The notes under the pieces: generated by a model
What the model was told of the DNA's origin: nothing
Seen by the model: only the letters and a program-made list of their open reading frames with translations
Database searches by the model: none
Source of the DNA: Hymenopus coronatus
Lineage: Eukaryota > Arthropoda > Insecta > Mantodea > Hymenopodidae
Direction of reading: 5' to 3'
Assembly: GCA_030762935.1 (NCBI GenBank)
Contig: CM060886.1
Location: 32,721,509 to 32,785,508, forward strand
DNA: 64,000 bases
Shown: one piece after another, positions 10,702 through 22,462 of the stretch
Numbering within the stretch: the first letter of the stretch is position 1
How the letters are laid out: each line of letters starts with the position of its first letter
Program-made: the position numbers and the translations under genes

Positions 10702-11600
10702 ACTTTCTCTATACGCACTATGTACATAGTGTATAGAGAATGTATTGCACTCCACCAAAAAATTCGATACCGAGATTTCACCGGAAATATATGTTTTAGG
10801 GTCACCTGTATCCAAAAGTATTTTCAGAAAAAGGTCCGTGTGTGTGTGTGTCCGTGTGTCAGTGTGTCCGTGTGTCCGTGTGTCCGTGTGTCAGTGTGTC
10901 CGTGTGTCCGTGTATCTGTGAACACGATATCTCAAAAACGAAAAGTCGGTAAAATACCTAACTTGTATTTAAGTTTAGTATCTTTCAGGGATGCGACATG
11001 AAGATTTTGAGAAAAATTCCCGAAACTACCCTTTACATGGAACTTTTTTCGAAAATTTTGATTTTCTAAAAAATGGCTCTAGCGATTTTGATTAAAATAT
11101 CATATATTAAAGATATTTACCTGGCAAATAAAATGTATATTTTGAATTTTCTGGGAATAGCCTCTAAAGACTACTTTATTCTGGATGAATTTTGCATAAC
11201 TACTAAACCGTAAGAGATGGACAAAAACTTAACCCAGAAAGAATGTAGAGCACGTTAAAACACACAATTTATGTTATATACATTTTTTTCGTGGAGTTGA
11301 TCGTTTTTGAGATATTCCTTTTTCTTGGTTTCATATTTGAAAAATACTTTTCTCATACAGGAATTTGTCAACTCCTGTTAATACAAACAAAGGAACATCA
11401 GTCACATAGCAACCAGCTTTTGGCTTTCCCTTTAACCTATGGTACTCCCTTATTTCGCTTCTACTTACAATAAAGCAAGAAATAAGACTACTTCTGCTAA
11501 TTTTTCTCGATTAGCATGAAATAAATAAAAGATAAGCTTATTAACAATAATTTGTTACAGAGATATAGAGAAAGTCATGTGAATGGAACACATCAGATTT
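10702..11600 (+). mobile_element. PE repeat, copy 7, full length
   Basis: Full unit of about 899 bases with an intact P-end palindrome (about 10706-10739) and T end (CACATCAGATTT). The simple-repeat section is expanded here into about eight GTGTGTCC/GTGTGTCA units (10838-10912). It is the second member of a head-to-tail pair with copy 6. Confidence 0.9.
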
Positions 11601-11607
11601 TTTTATT

Positions 11608-11790
11608 TTGGTTTAATCATTTTATTTTCCTCAAACACACACACATTCACTCTCACATACATACTTCCAGACTCTATGGGGGATAGGGATAATTCTGGCT
11701 AAAGAAAAATTCCCCACCCTAGCCGGGAATCGAACCCGGGACCTCCAGGTGAGAAATCAGCTTGCTGACCACTCGATCACGGTAGCAGTC
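11608..11790 (-). mobile_element. tRNA-derived SINE (family C), copy 1
   Basis: On the minus strand an A-box-like GATCGAGTGGTCAGC is followed by a perfect B box, GGGTTCGATTCCCGG, near 11724-11738. A shared body (AATTTTTCTTTAGCC then TATCCCCCATAGAGT) and a GT-rich, then A-rich, tail follow. The body aligns with the + copy at 33533. It lies immediately after the T end of PE copy 7. Confidence 0.7.
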
Positions 11791-12474
11791 AATCCTAATT
11801 TTGTTTCTTAGAAGGAGTGAAGTTTTATACGTTCGACTTTGCCCCATGTTTACAGGATGGACGTTCTGTACGGCTTATGGATAAATGGGTGAGCAAACTC
11901 ACGGGTGCCTAACCACTTGATTGTTCCTATGTGTGGAAAATATACAAATAAGTTGACCTCATTAATGTATAAGCTACACATTTCACTATTGACCATGTTA
12001 CACGTGTATTTTATATAAACCACCCACAAATTAATGAAAATATATTTATGAAAAGTAACCACAAGCTATGAGCCCTGAAATAATCAGGGTACAGATGAAA
12101 ACGCACTTATTATTGCGTAAACACACATAAGCTCCTCAAAATGAATTAATAAATCGTCCTTCTTTCTTGGTTCAATATCTAAAGGTAAATAGGTGGAATA
12201 TTTATGCTGCCACCAAATGGGAAGTAATTACAAATTAATTGCTGATTTCTTAATCTTATGAGTAGTGATCGGTCTGGGGGACACGAAACTAACGAATTGA
12301 GGTTCGGTGCACACAAAGTGTAACTATGCCGTGATGGAGTAGGAAGTTTCGAAACGCATTGCACTAACTAGCATTGCTCACCGCATGGCCTCGTTCAGTT
12401 CTAGCTAGTAGATAACCTAGCAAAGAGTGCAGATTAAGAAATTTCGAAAATGCAAAAGGGTAGGCGTTTGACAC
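11791..12474. other. Unassigned spacer upstream of the LINE target
   Basis: AT-rich, with two frames of about 60-70 codons that show no recognisable motif. It ends at the LINE target-site duplication. Confidence 0.4.
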
Positions 12475-12728
12475 TGAACAAACTTTTTTTAATGTATTTA
12501 TTTAAAGTCGCTTTAACTACAAGGTTATATCGCGACTTCTCATTAGGGTTACAATATATTAGCTGAATACAGTCACAATACTAATTTAAATAAACATTTA
12601 CAAGGTAAACTCAATGCAGTATTGTACAAGTAGGAGAACAGTTATTTTATGTTTGTTGTGAACCATGACAATATTTAGCATTTATTTTAACATTTTTTAA
12701 ATATATAGATCTAAACAAGAACTTTAGA

Positions 12729-15700
12729 CTAAATTTTATTATACAATTGGATTACTTGTAAGAAGTTCAAGACCTTCTTTGAGAATTGTAGTTGGTCCAG
12801 GGCTGTCGGGAGTTCCTTTGGCACTTTACGTGTGGCTCGTTGTTCCTAATAGAGACTGCAGTTGGTAATAATATGTTTCACTATTAAGTGACAGTTGCAA
12901 ATATTACACATCGGTGGGTTTTCACAAGACAGAAGGTATGAATGTGTGAGTGACGTATGTCCAATACGCAGACGAGTCAGTATAGTCTGATCCTTACGAG
13001 GAAATGAGTTGTATGAGTAGCAAGAGTCGGTGAGAGTGGGTACCTCATGCAGTTTGCTGTTGGACAGGGTAGACCATTCTTGTTCCCACTTTTGGATAAT
13101 GACACCTTGAACAAAGTTGCTGTAGTCACGGTGAGGAGTCTTGAAATCTGGTAGGATGTTTGGTAGCTTCTTTGGCCGCTTCATCTGCCCTTCCCGGTAT
13201 ATCTACTTGCGACGGGAGCCAAAAGAGTAAGATTGTTTTACAAGAAGACAGTATTTTCTTATGTACTGTTTGGATCTCCAGGAGCAGTGGATGCAATGAG
13301 TGCTTCTGCTGAAGAGCAACTAAAGCACTCATGGAATAACTGAAGATAATGCTGCTCTTTGGTTCGAAGAATGTATTTCATAGCGAATTTAATGCCTAGT
13401 AATTCACACGAGAAGATGGAAATATATTTGGGTATACTGTACAACATTGTATGTTTAGGAAAACATACAGCACAGGCACAACTGTTGCCATATTTGGATT
13501 CATCTGTGTAGATGTGTTGATAGTCGGGGTAGTTTGAACATATTTCGTTAAACAGTCTGAGGTAGGTAAACTTGTCAGTCGTCTCTTTGCGGTATCTCGC
13601 TAAGCAGATGTTTATACAGGGAGTTTCAGATCTCCAAGGGATGATTTCTGCGTCATAGGAGTAAGAAATCAACGGTGGAAGTGTCAAATTGTAGTCTCTG
13701 AGAAATTGTTGGCTTCTGCTTAAGAAAGGCAAGGTGCGAAAATTTTTATTAGAAGAAATTATGAGAGGATTTCAAGGAAGGATATAGGAGGAAGTACATG
13801 GATAGCCTTGGTAGCAGATTTTATAGCATATTTTAGGCTTAGCACTTTCCTCCTTATACACAGAGGTGGCTCATTTGCTTCTATTTGAAGATTATTAATT
13901 GGACTGGTGTGAAAGGCTCCCAAGGCAATTCTCAGTGCTGAAGACTCGATGCTGTTGAGTGAATTGAGGTTGGTAGGACTAGCTGAGTTGTAGACGGTAG
14001 AACCGTAATCTAACTTGGGGCGAACGATTGATCTGTATGTGCGAAGTAAAACGGTGATGTTCAGCACTCCATGTTTTGGATGCCAGCATTTTTAGTAGAT
14101 TGAGACGTCGAACCCATTCGGCCTTAAAGGTACCTAAAGTGTTCACTCTAGTTCAATCTTTGATCAAAATGTAGGCCCAAAATACGAACACTTTTAACAA
14201 TGGGTATCATGTCGCTCCTAATAGGAGTCTAGGTTTTGGTGAGTCCTTTCGTAGTCTGTTGAATACAATACATTGGCTTTTTTGTGACGAAAACTTAAGT
14301 CCAGTATCATGGCTCCATTTCTGTAGGTTGTTGAGAGTGTCTTGTAGAAGCGTTTGGGTAGTTTCCTGGTCCCCCCCCTTCAAAAATGGTTAAGTCGTCT
14401 ACAAAGAGACAAGCCCCAGCAGGGGGACTAAGACAGGAAACCACGTTATTGATTGCGACCAAGAATAGAGTCACACTTAGAATTGAGCCTTGCGGAATGC
14501 CATTGTCAGGTTTAATGCTTTGAGAGAGCACTCCATTTACTCTTACCCGCATGATTCTGTATTGAAGGAAAGTGTATACAAAGGCGCTCATATTCCCTTT
14601 AACGTTGTGTTTCAGTAGAGACCGAATTATATAGTCTCGCCAGACTGTGTCATATGCTTTCTCTAAGTCAAGGCTTATTAAAGGCATGTGTTGTCGGTTG
14701 ATAAACGTGTGACAAATCTCAGTTTCAAGCAAAGTTAAATTATCAATAGTGGAGCGTTGTTGTCGGAATCCATTTTGAATATCGGCGAAAGTAGACTCCA
14801 AATACCAACGGAGTCTTCTATTAACTATTTTCTCCAAGAGTTTGCATAATGTACATGTGAGAGAGATTGGACGATAGTTTTCTGGGAGTAATGGGTCCCT
14901 ATTAGGTTTACGGATAGGTATAACTATAGAAGATCGCCTCTGATTGGGAAAAGCATGGCTGTCCAGATATGACTAAATAGGTTTAAAATGTATAGTAAGG
15001 CGTTCTCTGGTAGTTGCTTAATAAATTCATATGGTATCTGGTCAGGTCTTGGGCCTCTACTATTGCAGTAAAATAGTTCTTCCCGTAGCTCTTCTAGAGT
15101 TATTTCCTCATTGAATACTTGACTGTTATCTTCAAATACTTTGTGTCAGAGCTGGAGTGGATTTTTTAACTTGAATAAAATAGGTGTCGTAAGGAGAGTC
15201 ACTGGAAAACTTGGAGAATGTAACAGCTAGAGTGTCAGCTGTAGTCTGAGAGTCTGAAGATCCGTGGGGTCTGAAGATACAAGATGAGATATTGAATGTG
15301 GTCGATGTGTGCCACATATGGCTTGAATTTTTTCCACATCTCTGATTGTGTTGATTTGTTGTTTAATGACGATAGGTAGGTCAACCAAGATTCCTGTTTA
15401 TTTCGTTTAATTTCCCTACACGCAGCTGCACGTAGACGTTTGAATTCGGTTTTGTTCTCTACACTCGGATGTCGTTTCAATGAATAGTAAGCTTTGTTCT
15501 TTCTTCTAATCGCTTCTGCACAACTGTTATTTCACCAAGGTACCCTACGGTTTCCTATTCTCGTTTGATTTAGAGGGATGCTAATCTTGGCTTGTTTGAG
15601 TATGGTAGTAGAGAGGTTGTTGACGACATCGTCAATGTTCATCTGAAGAAATGTACTATGTTCGGGAAGTTCATTGACAGCTTCTTGGATAAGCTTCCTG

Positions 15701-16420
15701 TATAGGGACCAGTCAGCTTGGTTCAATGTACTAGATGGAAGATAAGTGCTCCGATTAAAGGTGAAGCTGGAGTCGATTATTATGGGGAAATGGTCGCTTC
15801 CATGAATTGTTTGAGATGTAGACCATTGGAATATGTGAGCTATTTCGGGAGAACATAGTGTTAAGTCAATACTACTGTAGGTATCATGTGCAATGTCATA
15901 GCGTATATGAGATGGAGAGTTTAGGATAACTAAGTTGAATGTGTTAATAATGGCTTCAATTACATTTCCCCTCTGATCAATTCTATTACTACCCCATAAG
16001 AAATTGTGACTGTTGAAATCACCCAGGACCACAAAAGGTTGCGGTAACTGATTGACTAATTGGCTAGGATATCCACATCAATGTCTGTTCTATTTGAGAG
16101 ATAGATATTGCAAAAACATATATCAGTTCTTAGAAAAACGGAAACCGCCACTGCTTCCAGTCGGGTCTGAAGTATAATTTCTCTCTGAGGTAGGTTGTCG
16201 TGTACGTACGTTGCCACGCCCCCCTGGCATGACAAGCATTTATTCTGCTCTTATAGTAACAGGTATAGCTGCGAATGTTAGCTATGTATTTGTCATGGAA
16301 GTTGGTCTCTTGTAAATTAACAATTCCGGGTGAGTGTGTTGACATAATCAATTGTAAGTATTCAATTTGTAATCGATAATTGTTGAGTTGGCATTGCAAA
16401 AATGAGAAATTGTAATTCAT
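12729..16420 (-). pseudogene. LINE ORF2 remnant: endonuclease, reverse transcriptase, RNase H
   Basis: It would have nicked the target, copied the RNA and removed it. The endonuclease begins at MNYNFSFLQC (16420), with the LQETN glutamate motif (about 16300), GDFNSHN (about 16010-16030) and GSDHFPI (about 15795). The reverse transcriptase shows LDLEKAYDTVW, GIPQGSILS and an FVDD catalytic box (14395-14406), with DYGSTVYNSAS of the thumb near 14000. RNase H shows YTDESK (about 13500) and the ELLG motif. The expected second aspartate motif reads FHECFSCSSAEAL, so a catalytic residue is lost. The GRADEAAKEA motif survives. The tail has TRLRIGHT and CNICNCHLIVKH, then an in-frame TAG (about 12846) before the natural end at 12729. 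At least six frameshifts separate the blocks, one near an 8-C run (14372-14379). Confidence 0.9.
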
Positions 16421-16424
16421 GTTG

Positions 16425-17781
16425 CTGAATTAGGAGGCGAATCAGGAGTATTGTTGGGGCAAAGCTGTTACTTTGTGTAGCTCCTTCCAACAATTTCTTT
16501 TCTAGTCGTGTAGTTTTGTTTTTTACTTTGTTACTAGGGAAATGTGGATGCATTTTTCGACGAGTTTCTGCTACTGATTTAATATATGGTGCGTATGTTT
16601 CAGCAATGTTGGCAACATTAGTGCTTCCAACTGCGTTTTCATAAAAACTTACTACTTGGATAAAATTAAGTGCATATTCAGCAGGATTTTCATCTATTGT
16701 TGTTTGACTGGTAATAGTTCTTTATGCATGTTGGGTGATTTCTTAGAACGCTTAGCTGTGGGTTTTACTGTTTGCTTATTGTTAGTATCCTCAGAAGACT
16801 CCTCGTCTAGGTTAGATGGCTTCTGAAGTTCTGACTTTTCGCCCTCCTTAGATGCCTGCTCTATCATGCTGTCTGTCGACATGGGGCGTCTTGCACGAGT
16901 TGACATGTTTCTTGGTGTAACGTTTGGTGGCGTAGCTACGTTATTTATTGCGCTTGGTGGATCGCTTTCCGGGGCAGATGCGATAGGCGCATTGTTACTA
17001 GGTGCTGGTGGTAGTACCGCTTTCACCGAGTGATCCTGTGCCTTAGGTGCAAGGCCACTGTCGGGGAGATTGGGTTCTTCAGGAGTACACAAAGGAGGAT
17101 ACTCCTCTGGAGTGCTACCAGAAGCTGGTGATTGTTGTGGTGGCACTGTTGTGTCACATTGTCGGGCCAGATGCCCCTCCTTCTTACACAAAAGGCACAT
17201 TGATGTATCCGTAGATCCGTAAATCCAGTAGCTGGTTTCTTCATAGTGGACTTGGAAGCATTCAGGCAATTTGTTATATTCATCGGCTTTGACTTTAGAA
17301 CTGCCTACGAAATCTTAGAATATGTGAAAAACCGGGAGTAGTTAATCCGGCTCGAATGTGGCTAATGGCAGAAACAGGCCGTATGCCGTAGGTGGCTAAG
17401 TAATTTTCCAAAACATAGTTCGGTATTATTGGGCAAACATTGTATAGTACCACTCTTCTTTGTTTGGTTAGAAGTGGGCGAAGTTCTAGGGAAATTTCGT
17501 TGATTTTAATTTCTGGGTGACTGTTGGCAAGCTCGTCCGCTACACTCTTATTTGCTAGATACATGCAAATTCGATTGTTGGATATGCGGGAAACGAAACG
17601 TATATGTTAGTTTACCAATTGCATATACATAATCCTTGATAGTTATACCTTCATGGGCAGAAATTACTAAAGCTTGATCTTTGGTAGGTCCGCACTGAGC
17701 GACAGTTGAATAGTTTTGGGTTGGTTTGTTAACATTGGGGTTAGCAGAAGCCAGTTGGTTTACCTGATGTGCTGCTGCCAT
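16425..17781 (-). pseudogene. LINE ORF1 (gag-like RNA-binding protein) remnant
   Basis: The start is ATG at 17781 (MAAAHQVNQ), 210 bases inside the element. Residues matching the RRM-like core of I-group ORF1 proteins follow (YLANKSVADELANSHPEIKI and GFSHILRFRRQF), then a CCHC zinc knuckle CLLCKKEGHLARQC (about 17155-17200), a Pro/Ser/Glu-rich linker and a C-terminal helix-rich piece ending near 16440. Two frameshifts lie near 17560 and 17290, and another break at 16694 follows HKELLPVKQ. Its product would coat the LINE RNA. Confidence 0.85.
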
Positions 17782-17991
17782 CCGTGTGTTTCGGGTCGTT
17801 TAGGCCCGTGGCACGAAAAAAGAAGCTGAAAATTGCACAATTAATTGCTGTAATTGCATATATTCCTGTATTTAAAAGTTACTCACGTGTCACAAGAAGA
17901 AACACACACTGATTTAATAGTGAAAATATAATATTTTGCATCACTATCTCGCGAAACGTTTTCAGTCTGTCATGGCCTTCTTGAACCTCTG
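17782..17991 (-). promoter_or_regulatory. LINE 5' leader, presumed internal promoter region
   Basis: 210 bases between the target duplication and the ORF1 start. The element begins CAGAGGTTCAAGAAGGCC on the minus strand. I-group LINEs transcribe from an internal promoter in this position. No TATA box is seen. Promoter activity is inferred only from family knowledge. Confidence 0.4.
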
Positions 17992-18002
17992 TGAACAAAC
18001 TT

Positions 18003-18436
18003 GTGGATATTCACTGCAATGAATTCTAACTGAGTTTGGTTGGTTTACGTTCATTATCTCTTCAAAGTTCTGGATATTATCATCCTGAATTGTTTGTATC
18101 TAGTTTTATACTTTTATTTGTAAAAGTACTAGGCGTTAAATAACTAAGCATATTGTGGAATAATTGCTTTATTGTGTTACTTTATGTATATAATTTCAAT
18201 ACATATAGTGAGCTGCCTTTGGAACAGACTATACCTGACCGTGTGCATGCTTACGCTACATCCCCTCCTTACTATCTCCTCTTTATACCGCTGACTGCTC
18301 TGTGTTCGAAACAAATTCCCAAATCTTGCTATATTTTTAAATGAGGATTTACTCAGCTGTGAATAAACCACTCCAGTCCCGCCGTATTAAGTTCGAACAT
18401 TGAACGATAATATGCACATTCTGGAACCACTTCGCC
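18003..18436. other. Unassigned spacer after the LINE
   Basis: No recognised repeat. Overlapping frames of about 63 codons on both strands at 18153-18371 carry no motif. Confidence 0.4.
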
Positions 18437-18720
18437 TTCCGTGGTGTAATGGTTAACATGCTAGCTTCATATACCCAAGGTCGCGGGTTCAAACCCGGCG
18501 GAAGACGATGGATTTTTTCGGGTGCAAAATTCCTTAGTATGGCTTCCTTCGGAAGGGAAGTAAAGGCGTTGGTCCCATGTCGTAAATTTATGGCACGAAA
18601 AGGAACCTCAAACCTGATAGAGAGGCCTCTGAGTAAAATTAAGCGATCTTTAACACCCGATTTAGAATGGGACGCTGAGAGCCACAGCTGTTAAAGAGCG
18701 TCCATAAATAACAAGCCATT
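18437..18720 (+). mobile_element. tRNA-derived SINE (family A), copy 1
   Basis: The head is tRNA-like: CTTCCG pairs with CGGAAG across the acceptor position, the A-box region reads TGGTGTAATGGTTAACATG, and the B box is GCGGGTTCAAACCCGG. The body carries the family blocks TTTTTTCGGGTGCAAAATTC, CTTCCTTCGGAAGGGAAGTA and AAAGAGCGTCCATAAATAAC. The tail is a short ATTACATTGTTATTACATT stretch rather than poly(A). It abuts the P end of PE copy 8. Six copies of family A were found in this window. Confidence 0.85.
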
Positions 18721-18732
18721 TACATTGTTATT

Positions 18733-19582
18733 ACATTCTCTATATTACTATGTACATAGTGTATAGAGAAGGTATTGCACTCCACCCAAAATTCGATACC
18801 GAGATTTCACCGGAAATACATGTTTTAGGGTCCCCTGTAACCCAAAAAAGCATTTTCAGAAACAGGTCCGTCCGTGAGTGTGTGTGTGTCAGCTTGGCCG
18901 TGTGTCTGTAAACACTATAACTCAAAATCGAAAAGTCGGTAAAAAACCAAACTTGGTATTTAAGTTTAGTACCTTCCATGGATGCGACAAGAAGATTTTG
19001 AGAAAAATCCTCCCACCCCAAACTACCCTTTACATGGAACTTTTTTCGAAAATGTTGATTTTCTTAAAAATGGCTCTAACGATTTTGAGTAAAATATCGT
19101 ATATTAGAGATATTTACCTGACAAATAAAATGTATATCTTGAATTTTCTGGGAATAGCCTCTGAAGACTACTTTATTCGGAATGAGTTTTACGGAATTTT
19201 GCATAGCTGCTAAACCGTAAAAGATGGTAAAAACTTAGCACACAAAAACTGTACAGCACGTTAAAACACACAATTTAAGTTATATGCATTTTTTTTCGTG
19301 GAGCTGATCGTTTTTGAGACATTCCTTGTTTTTGGTTTCAGCTTTAAAAAACATACCTTTAACATACCGGAATGTATCAACTCCTATCCATACAAACAAA
19401 GGAATTTCAGTCACATAGCAACCTATTTTTGACTATCAGTTTAACCTATAGTACCCCCTTATTTCGCTTCTTCTAACAAGGAAGCAAGTAATAAGACTAT
19501 TTCTGGTAATTTTTTCTCGATTAGATGAAGTAAATAGAATAATTTGTTGCAGAAATGTAGAGAGAGTGATATGAATAGTCAT
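18733..19582 (+). mobile_element. PE repeat, copy 8, near full length
   Basis: P-end palindrome at 18737-18770, complete body, T end degraded (ATATGAATAGTCATAAAG). It carries the usual AAATACCAAA / TTGGTATTTA hairpin near 18950. Confidence 0.85.
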
Positions 19583-20220
19583 AAAGACCAAACATAGTAG
19601 ATGTGATGTTCATAAAGTTTCTCCTTATTTCAGTTTTGGCTAAACTCATGGTTATATACTCATTTCTATTTTGTGCATGTCTTAGTTTGTATGAAATTCC
19701 ATGTTTGCTATTCCTATGTGTTAGTCACTGGCAGATGTTGCGGCAGTTCTGCCTAGTTGTGCTCTGTGGCAGTGCAGGTAGTGTCTGTGAGGGAACACGG
19801 AGGCTTTCACATGAATGCCTTTGCTGTTTCACAAAAGGTGGTTGTGTGGAGCAACAGTGGCATGCTGTCGGTGCAATGCACGCTTCACACCTCTTGACGA
19901 ACTTACTGGGACGGAAGTGCAATCGTCCATAAAATGATGCGTACCACGGCATCGATGCACTGTAAACAAGGAATGCGGCTTTGTATTTTTAAACGATTAA
20001 GTATAGAAGCTATCTTAGAAGACCTATACAAACTGAGTAAGGCAATCAAGAAAGAAAAACGTTGGGTAATAATAATGTAATACTGTTGAATATGCTTAGA
20101 GTTTAAATCACCTGTCATTTTCTTAACGCTGTATGTCTGGAACAGGCTTATTATATAATATAGTTTCGTAATTGGCTTACCATCCCCGTATTTGTAGTAC
20201 TGACTTACAAGCAAATGCCT
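19583..20220. other. Unassigned spacer with a 109-codon open frame
   Basis: A + frame (19603-19932) and a - frame (19725-19952) overlap in a stretch richer in G and C. Neither has a recognisable domain, and both look like chance frames. No repeat was recognised. Confidence 0.35.
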
Positions 20221-20465
20221 GGGGATCAGAAGCCTGTCGGGGAGCTAACGGCACGAAACCACATAAATGGAGAACCTATTACGAGGGGTTGGTCCGCAGC
20301 CAGGAATGAACACGAGGAAGCGGATGATATGAATTGTAAGCAAAATTGATGATTGGAAATTTGATGATGGAGCAATTGGTAGAATGAGTGGCGGGGGAAA
20401 CCGGAGGACCCGGAGAAAACCTTCCCAAGCGCCGCTTCGTTCGACACGAATCCCACATGTGGGCG
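20221..20465 (+). repeat. Dispersed module G, copy 1
   Basis: Contains GATGGAGCAATTGGTAGAAT, then GGCGGGGGAAACCGGAGGAC and CCGGAGAAAACC, then CGCCGCTTCGTTCGACACGA. The same blocks in the same order recur at 56869-57046 (+) and, in part, at 27782-27897 (-). The family is not identified. It looks like a transposon-derived module of the kind that recurs in arthropod genomes. Confidence 0.5.
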
Positions 20466-20774
20466 CCTATATAATATAGTACGTTACTTTATATACTAAA
20501 AATCAAAGTGGATTTATATTTAAGCTAAGACATACTATGCACCTAAAAGATTAATATTGCGATTCTTCTGCTTCATTTAATTTTACCGACGTATTATACT
20601 GAAAATACTGTCCAAAAGACATTGAACATAAGAATAACATGCTCCATAAATTGTGTGTAAAAACTAAAAACACATAGTAAAACCACTCTAAAAACTAAAC
20701 AATACTTAAATTGGAAAAAAGAAATGGCTGTGTGTTAAATATTCATATGTGCATTAATATGTGCATCCAAAAAC
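20466..20774. other. Unassigned AT-rich spacer
   Basis: No gene or recognised repeat. Confidence 0.4.
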
Positions 20775-21008
20775 TTGATGAAGAATAATAAAAGCAAGAG
20801 AGTGATTCAAACAGCTGGAAAGAAATTCGTACGCTATGTGACTGCAAATACTGTAAGAAATCAAGTAGGAAATAATGCTATAGAAGACAATCTACATAAA
20901 ACCGACTTAAATACCAAGATTCGTGAAAATAAACAAAAACTGCTTCAACACACATTCAAAAACACACCAACGATTTCTCAGTCGGCACCTTCAAGTACGA
21001 GAATATGA
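20775..21008 (+). pseudogene. Probable LINE ORF2 C-terminal remnant
   Basis: A 77-codon frame reads GKKFVRYVTANTVRNQVGN, then LNTKIRENKQKLLQH. This fits the C-terminal pattern of arthropod LINE polyproteins, where a (K/R)FVR..A..T.RDQ..N motif is followed by DLN.KI.E...KW..H. The family match is from memory. The usual W before the final H is L here, which fits decay. No reverse transcriptase core precedes it. Confidence 0.4.
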
Positions 21009-21127
21009 TGATTAAGCACTTAAGGATATCAACACCAGTAGGAACTGATACGATTTGCCTTCTAAATAGACGAATTTAGCCCCCTAAAGGCAGCTTTCCC
21101 AATGTTATTAAGAGCATATTCCACCTT

Positions 21128-21834
21128 TAGTTAAATGGAAGGAAATACAGTAGGTTAAACCGACGGTCAACTGTTTTAAAATGTGGTTGCTATGGGATTG
21201 AAATCCCTTTCTTGCGTGCTCGGGAGTTGACAAGTTTCCGTATGGCAAAAGTTTAAGTATTTTAAAACTGATGTCAATAAGAAAAAATATCTCAGACATG
21301 GTTAACTCCACGAAAAAAAAAATGTAACATAAACTGTATGTTTTATTTACATTTTTATGCAGTAGGATTTTATCTATCTCTTACGGTTTACCGGCTGTGA
21401 AAAATTCAAAAAAATGCATCCAGAATAAATATTCTTCAAAGGCTATCCCCAGAAAATTCGAGATATACATTTTATTTGCCATGTAAGTATCTTAAATGTA
21501 AGAGATTTTAATGAAAATTGTTAAAGCAATTTTTGAGAAAACCAAAAATTTTGAATTGTTTTCCATGTTTATGATAGTTGGGGGGAGGAGATTTTCTTGA
21601 AAATCTTCGTATCGCATCCTTGGAATATACTAAACTTAAATATCAAGTTTGGCATTTAACTCACTTTTCGTTTTGTAGCTATGCTGCCCACAGACACACA
21701 TAGATAGATAAACACACGCACGGAAATTCTTCGAAGAAACGATTTTCACTCAGGGGATCCCAAAACATGAATTTTCGGTTAAATGTCGGTATTGAATTAC
21801 AACACCTTCTCTATACACTATGTGTAGAGAAAGT
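21128..21834 (-). repeat. PE repeat, copy 9
   Basis: The T end is missing or degraded (the copy becomes recognisable at TTAAATGGAAGGAAATAC). The body is complete. The P-end palindrome is shortened to CTATACACTATGTGTAGAG. An uninterrupted 60-codon frame is incidental. Confidence 0.8.
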
Positions 21835-22108
21835 AAAAAGCATTTTCTTCTATCTCAGACTCCCCCCAAGTCGAGTCAAGCTTACAGCCCCCTCTGCGGG
21901 CAGCAGAGTTACGTGCAGTTGTGTTCTGGGCTCAAGAGACCTGTAGGATGAAGTTAGGGTAGAGGGGAAAGCGATATCTAGTTCCCCGGTTGAGCTGTTA
22001 TGAAGTAATCATTCCTGCAGATATGTGTATTAACCTAGAATTGCCTACCTAGCATAATAAAGTGCAGAAGTGGTTCAATATTGTAAGTAAATCTGTATTC
22101 TTTTCACC

Positions 22109-22430
22109 ATGTCTGAAGTTAAGAGAGGTACGGTAGTGCATTCAGAAGGGTGTGAAATTATATGTAGCGTTATAGAGAAATATGATGAAGCTCTGTATAA
22201 ACTGTATTTATATTCAGTGCCACAAGCTCCACTACAGGCTGTATAATATTATACTGGTGTTTCCGTGTCAACGATAAAGAGAATTTATAAGGAGAAGAAA
22301 GAGTTGCGGTGAAGAGATGAAAATAGTATATTGAGCACTCCTGGAAAAAGAAGAAAAATTAGACCAGGACACACGGCTGCGCAAATCAATGATTTTAATG
22401 CTACCGTTATACGTAGAATAATACGGTTAA
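22109..22430 (+). pseudogene. Helix-turn-helix N-terminal remnant of a transposase-like gene
   Basis: One frame from ATG 22109 gives MSEVKRGTVVHSEGCEIICS, a helix-rich stretch, then TGVSVSTIKRIYKEKKEL, a typical helix-turn-helix second half, then STPGKRRKIRPGHTAAQIND. It is broken by TAA at 22244 and TGA at 22310 but is otherwise in phase for about 106 codons. The order 'helix-turn-helix, S.PGK+RK, basic linker, (D)DF....IRR' resembles the N-terminus of insect proteins related to DDE transposases. That is family knowledge, not a search result. The frame dissolves after IRRIIR, near 22430. The catalytic domain is absent. Confidence 0.45.
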
Positions 22431-22462
22431 CTTATTTTATATTTATTTATTTAAAAAGGTCT

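Larger units (their letters stand above)
12486..17991 (-). mobile_element. Full-length I-group non-LTR retrotransposon (LINE), inactive
   Basis: About 5.5 kb flanked by an exact 11-base duplication TGAACAAACTT (12475-12485 and 17992-18002). The minus-strand order is a 210-base 5' leader, ORF1 with RRM-like and CCHC regions, ORF2 with AP-type endonuclease, reverse transcriptase, RNase H and a Cys/His-rich tail, a 3' untranslated region of about 240 bases, and a short A run at the 3' edge (TTTTTTT on the plus strand, 12484-12490). Endonuclease plus RNase H places it in the I superfamily (I, Nimb, R1 or LOA-like). The TRLRIGHT tail motif is most like I/Nimb elements, from family knowledge. Both frames are broken many times, so the copy is dead, but the complete ends show it was inserted whole. 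Confidence 0.9.

Noticed and set aside
10684..11001. A 105-codon frame rich in Cys and Val
   Set aside because: It reads the PE palindrome and an expanded GTGTCC tract; the Cys/Val repeats are simple-sequence translation.
14307..14837. Functional reverse transcriptase gene
   Set aside because: The FVDD core is readable, but ORF2 is interrupted by several frameshifts and a lost RNase H residue.
18437..18510. A tRNA gene at a SINE A head
   Set aside because: The same head occurs in five other places with the same 3' body, so it is a SINE promoter region.
19603..19932. A 109-codon secreted-type protein
   Set aside because: The hydrophobic start is T-rich sequence, and the Cys-rich remainder has no known spacing and overlaps an equally open minus frame.
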